Shown piece after piece: positions 61,574 through 64,000 of a stretch of 64,000 nucleotides of DNA; positions within the stretch are counted from its first letter, which is position 1, and each line of letters opens with the position of its first letter. The stretch lies in the NCBI RefSeq assembly GCF_028649435.1, contig NZ_JAQSIN010000005.1; one strand, given 5' to 3'. The position numbers and the translations under genes were made by a program. The stretch comes from Curvibacter microcysteis. GTDB lineage: Bacteria > Pseudomonadota > Gammaproteobacteria > Burkholderiales > Burkholderiaceae_C. The notes beneath the pieces are model-generated. The model saw nothing but the letters and a program-made list of their open reading frames with translations, was not told the origin of the DNA and ran no database searches.

Positions 61574-62655
61574 GCGGCGCGCCTCACCGATTCGGGCAGG
61601 GGCAGGGCGTGCAGCGCGGGCGCGGGCAGGCTCAGCAGCAAGTCGCCGTGCAGCCATTCGGGCAGGCGCGCGTCGGCGCCGGTGGGCCATTGCGCGTCCA
61701 GCGTGGCCTGCAGGCTGTCGCAGTGCAGGCGCAGCAAGGCGGTGGGACCATGGAACTGGGCTTCCACCAGGCGCGCCCGCACGCTGTTGGCGGGCAGGCG
61801 CTGGTCGGCCGCAGGGGCGCTTTGCAATTGCACGGCTTCCGGGCGCAGCCCCAGCAGCAGGGTGCTGCCGGTGCGGTAGGCGCGGGTGTCGCAGTGCAGC
61901 CGGGTGCTGCCCACCTCCAGGGTGTCGGCGGCCACCACGCGCGCGGGCAGCAGGTTCATGCGGCCGACAAAGCCGGCCACAAAGCGGGTCTCGGGCCGCG
62001 CGTAGAGCTGCTGGGGCGTGCCCTGCTGCTCAATGCGGCCTTCGTGCATCACCACCACGCGGTCGGCCATGGACAAGGCCTCGTCCTGGTCGTGCGTGAC
62101 CATCACGGTGGTGATGCCCAGTTGTTGTTGCAGGCGCCGGATCTCGGCCTGCAAGCCGCCGCGGACCTGGGCGTCCAGCGCGCTCAGCGGCTCGTCGAGC
62201 AGCAACAGCTCGGGGCGGGGCGCCAGCGCGCGCGCCAGGGCCACGCGCTGTTGCTGGCCGCCAGAGAGCTGCGACGGCAGCTTGTGGCCTTGGTCACCCA
62301 GGCCCACCAGGGCCAGCATCTCGGCGACGCGTTCGGCGCGCTGGGCGCGGGGCAGGTCCTGCAGCCCGAAGGCCACGTTCTGTGCCGCACTCAGGTTGGG
62401 GAACAGGGCATAGCTCTGGAACACCACGCCGAAGCGGCGCTGGGCGGCGGGCCAGGCGGTGATGTCCTGACCGCGCAGGGTCAGGCTGCCGGTGTCCGGT
62501 GACTCGATGCCGCACAGGATGCGCAGCAAGGTGGTCTTGCCACAACCCGAAGGGCCCAGCAGGCTGATGAACTCACCGGGCGCGACGTCCAGCGCGATGC
62601 CGCGCAGCACGGCCTGGGCGCGGTAGCGCTTGGTGATGTGTTGGATGGAAAGCAT
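61570..62655 (-). CDS. phnT: 2-aminoethylphosphonate ABC transporter ATP-binding protein
   Basis: This 361-residue ATPase drives phosphonate import with the fused permease. It has Walker A Gly-Pro-Ser-Gly-Cys-Gly-Lys-Thr-Thr, signature Leu-Ser-Gly-Gly-Gln-Gln-Gln-Arg-Val-Ala, Walker B Leu-Leu-Leu-Asp-Glu-Pro-Leu-Ser-Ala-Leu-Asp and a switch His in Val-Thr-His-Asp-Gln. A C-terminal TOBE-like regulatory domain (about 270-350) resembles PotA/FbpC-type ATPases. It lies 33 bp after the binding-protein gene and overlaps the permease, so subunits are produced together. Confidence 0.9.
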   Translation of the reverse strand: MLSIQHITKRYRAQAVLRGIALDVAPGEFISLLGPSGCGKTTLLRILCGIESPDTGSLTLRGQDITAWPAAQRRFGVVFQSYALFPNLSAAQNVAFGLQDLPRAQRAERVAEMLALVGLGDQGHKLPSQLSGGQQQRVALARALAPRPELLLLDEPLSALDAQVRGGLQAEIRRLQQQLGITTVMVTHDQDEALSMADRVVVMHEGRIEQQGTPQQLYARPETRFVAGFVGRMNLLPARVVAADTLEVGSTRLHCDTRAYRTGSTLLLGLRPEAVQLQSAPAADQRLPANSVRARLVEAQFHGPTALLRLHCDSLQATLDAQWPTGADARLPEWLHGDLLLSLPAPALHALPLPESVRRAA

Positions 62656-62688
62656 GCTGGGGCCTGGCTTGCGGGTTCGTTGGACGGC

Positions 62689-63729
62689 TTACTTCTTTTC
62701 GGCCTTGGCTTCGTAGCGGCGCGCCCATTCGGTCAGGATGCGTTCGCGCTGGGCAGCGGCCCAAACGAAGTCGTTCTTGACCAGCATTTTTTCGAGGTCG
62801 GAGGGCACGAACTCCAGGCGCTCTTGCACCTGGGGCAGGGCCAGCACGGCGAAGTTGGCGGCGTACAGCTCGTTGGCCTTCTTGGTCACGGACCAGTCGG
62901 CCAGGGCGCGGGCGGCGTCCTGCTTCTTGCTGGTCTTCATGACCGCGGTGGCTTCGACTTCCCAGCCCAGGCCTTCCTTGGGGAAGATGATGTCGATGGG
63001 CGCGCCGTCCTTCTTGGTCTTGTTGGCACGGTACTCAAAGCTCAGGCCGACCGGGAATTCGCCGGCGCCGGCCTGGCGGCAGGGCTTGGAGCCGCTGTGG
63101 GTGTAGACGCCCATGTTCTGGTGCAGCGCGTCCATGAAGGCCCAGCCCTTGTCTTCGCCCATCATCTGCAGCCAGGCCGAGACCATCAGGAAGCCGGTGC
63201 CGCTGGAGGCGGGGTGCGGCATGGTCAGCGTGCCCTTGAATTCGGGGCGGGTCAGGTCGGCCCAGCTGGTGGGTGTGGGCAGCTTGCGCTTGGCGGCTTC
63301 AACGGTGTTGAAGCACAGGGCCGAGGACCACAGGTCCATGCCGACCCAGGTCGGGGTGGCACGTGGGTCGCGCATGTTGGCGCGCACCGCCTCCAGGCCC
63401 TTGGGGGCGTAAGGCTGGAGCATGTTTTCTTTGTCCAGCAGCATCAGCGAGGTGGCGGCCAAGCCCCACACCGCGTCGGCCTGGGGGTTGGCTTTTTCAG
63501 CCAGCAGGCGGGCGGTGATGATGCCGGTGCTGTCGCGCACAAACTTCAGTTCGATCTCGGGGTGGTCTTGTTCGAAGGCGGATTTGTACGCCTTGATCTG
63601 GTCGGCTTCGAGGGCGGTGTAGACCAGCAGTTCGGTCTTGGCCAGGGCGGCCGAGGTGGCCAGGGCCGAGGCCAGCACGGTGGTGGCCAGGCCGAGGCGG
63701 CGAGCCCATTGGAGCAAGGTGGTGCGCAT
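62689..63729 (-). CDS. phnS: 2-aminoethylphosphonate ABC transporter solute-binding protein
   Basis: This 346-residue periplasmic protein has a signal peptide cleaved near Ala-Leu-Ala (about residue 30). Its sequence fits the family 1/iron(III)-type binding proteins used by PhnSTUV systems, with Val-Tyr-Thr-Ala-Leu-Glu-Ala-Asp-Gln at the mature N-terminus and Val-Gly-Leu-Ser-Phe-Glu-Tyr-Arg in the middle. It is the first gene of the operon. The start is the ATG of MRTTLLQ; 67 further open codons upstream are not protein-like. No good ribosome site is visible ahead of the ATG. Confidence 0.9.
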   Translation of the reverse strand: MRTTLLQWARRLGLATTVLASALATSAALAKTELLVYTALEADQIKAYKSAFEQDHPEIELKFVRDSTGIITARLLAEKANPQADAVWGLAATSLMLLDKENMLQPYAPKGLEAVRANMRDPRATPTWVGMDLWSSALCFNTVEAAKRKLPTPTSWADLTRPEFKGTLTMPHPASSGTGFLMVSAWLQMMGEDKGWAFMDALHQNMGVYTHSGSKPCRQAGAGEFPVGLSFEYRANKTKKDGAPIDIIFPKEGLGWEVEATAVMKTSKKQDAARALADWSVTKKANELYAANFAVLALPQVQERLEFVPSDLEKMLVKNDFVWAAAQRERILTEWARRYEAKAEKK

Positions 63730-63814
63730 GAGGAGGTCCCGTGGTTGGGTGATCAAAATGACTGGGGGCCGGTCCGTCCCAGGGCACGCGGTGCTGCGTG
63801 TGGCGGACCTTGGC

Positions 63815-63853
63815 TGTGACTTTAGGCAGGGCGTGTGAAACGCCCATGTCACA
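63815..63853. promoter_or_regulatory. Nested inverted repeats upstream of the phosphonate operon
   Basis: An outer pair, TGTGAC and GTCACA, encloses an inner pair, GGGCGT-GTGAA-ACGCCC, both perfect. The element begins 86 bp upstream of the phnS start. The outer arms resemble CRP half-sites but with wrong spacing for CRP. It could be an operator for a regulator of the phosphonate genes or the end of a divergent transcript. The rest of the gap to the window end shows no gene I can support. Confidence 0.45.
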
Positions 63854-64000
63854 AAGCTGCAATTTCCTGAAGGCCCCATAGGCAGATTTGGGTGTCCTCG
63901 GCACGCGACGGCGGGGTCGCTTTCTGCCATGATTTCGCGCTGGCCTGGGGCTGGTTCGCGCGCTTGTCAGGCCTTGGTCGTCCTTCCTTCTTCTCCTTGC

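Noticed and set aside
63929..64000. Possible start of a forward gene at the window end
   Set aside because: Only 24 codons are visible after an ATG, with no ribosome site or recognisable motif; a divergent phosphonate regulator is plausible but cannot be supported.

Overview
The window is chromosomal DNA from a high-GC betaproteobacterium, most likely a Burkholderiales member close to the Comamonadaceae. The signs are very GC-rich third codon positions, three orphan Bug-type solute-binding proteins without membrane partners, a NodI/NodJ-type ABC exporter that has nothing to do with nodulation, a class I single-chain fumarase, PhoH next to YbeY, an ohrR-ohr pair and a DbpA helicase. No rRNA, tRNA, CRISPR array or insertion sequence was seen.

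Layout. 1-9.1 kb: 3' part of a Na+/H+ antiporter, SrkA kinase, an AtuA-like/Bug operon with a divergent LysR regulator, a PheC-like periplasmic protein, and a solute-binding protein coupled to a membrane diguanylate cyclase. 9.2-10.3 kb: the ohrR-ohr peroxide operon with its palindromic operator. 10.3-15.1 kb: a GntR regulator facing a lyase/Bug/class I fumarase operon, with an array of operator-like palindromes between them. 15.1-18.6 kb: crotonase, 3-hydroxyacyl-CoA dehydrogenase and a GMC oxidoreductase. 18.7-24.7 kb: a YhgE/Pip membrane protein, the NodIJ-like exporter, psd and purT.

24.8-36.0 kb is a defence island of seven overlapping or abutting genes on one strand: hsdR, hsdM, a YhcG/DUF1016 nuclease, hsdS, a PtuA-like AAA ATPase, a PtuB-like HNH protein, and a NucS-like/DUF5655 protein. 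Its base composition is visibly less GC-rich than the flanks. It reads as a type I restriction-modification operon carrying a Septu-like module and two further predicted PD-(D/E)XK nucleases in one transcription unit. This is the most interesting part of the window. The HNH protein has lost most of the zinc-knuckle cysteines expected in its family.

36.2-40.6 kb: an AcoR-like sigma-54 activator divergent from an aldehyde dehydrogenase and a DUF779 gene. 40.7-43.9 kb: TfoX-like protein, a lipoprotein overlapping an M15-like peptidoglycan peptidase (possible effector/immunity or lysis pair), and AMP nucleosidase. 44.0-49.0 kb: dbpA with a coupled short-chain dehydrogenase, then a GntR/Bug/amidohydrolase operon. 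49.0-54.7 kb: OmpA-like lipoprotein and FecR protein, dtd, a SulP transporter, ybeY, phoH and ruvA. 54.8-57.6 kb: a two-gene molybdenum hydroxylase (IorAB-like). 57.7-63.7 kb: a 2-aminoethylphosphonate uptake and breakdown operon (phnS, phnT, fused permease, FAD oxidase, phnX) with no aminotransferase gene in view.
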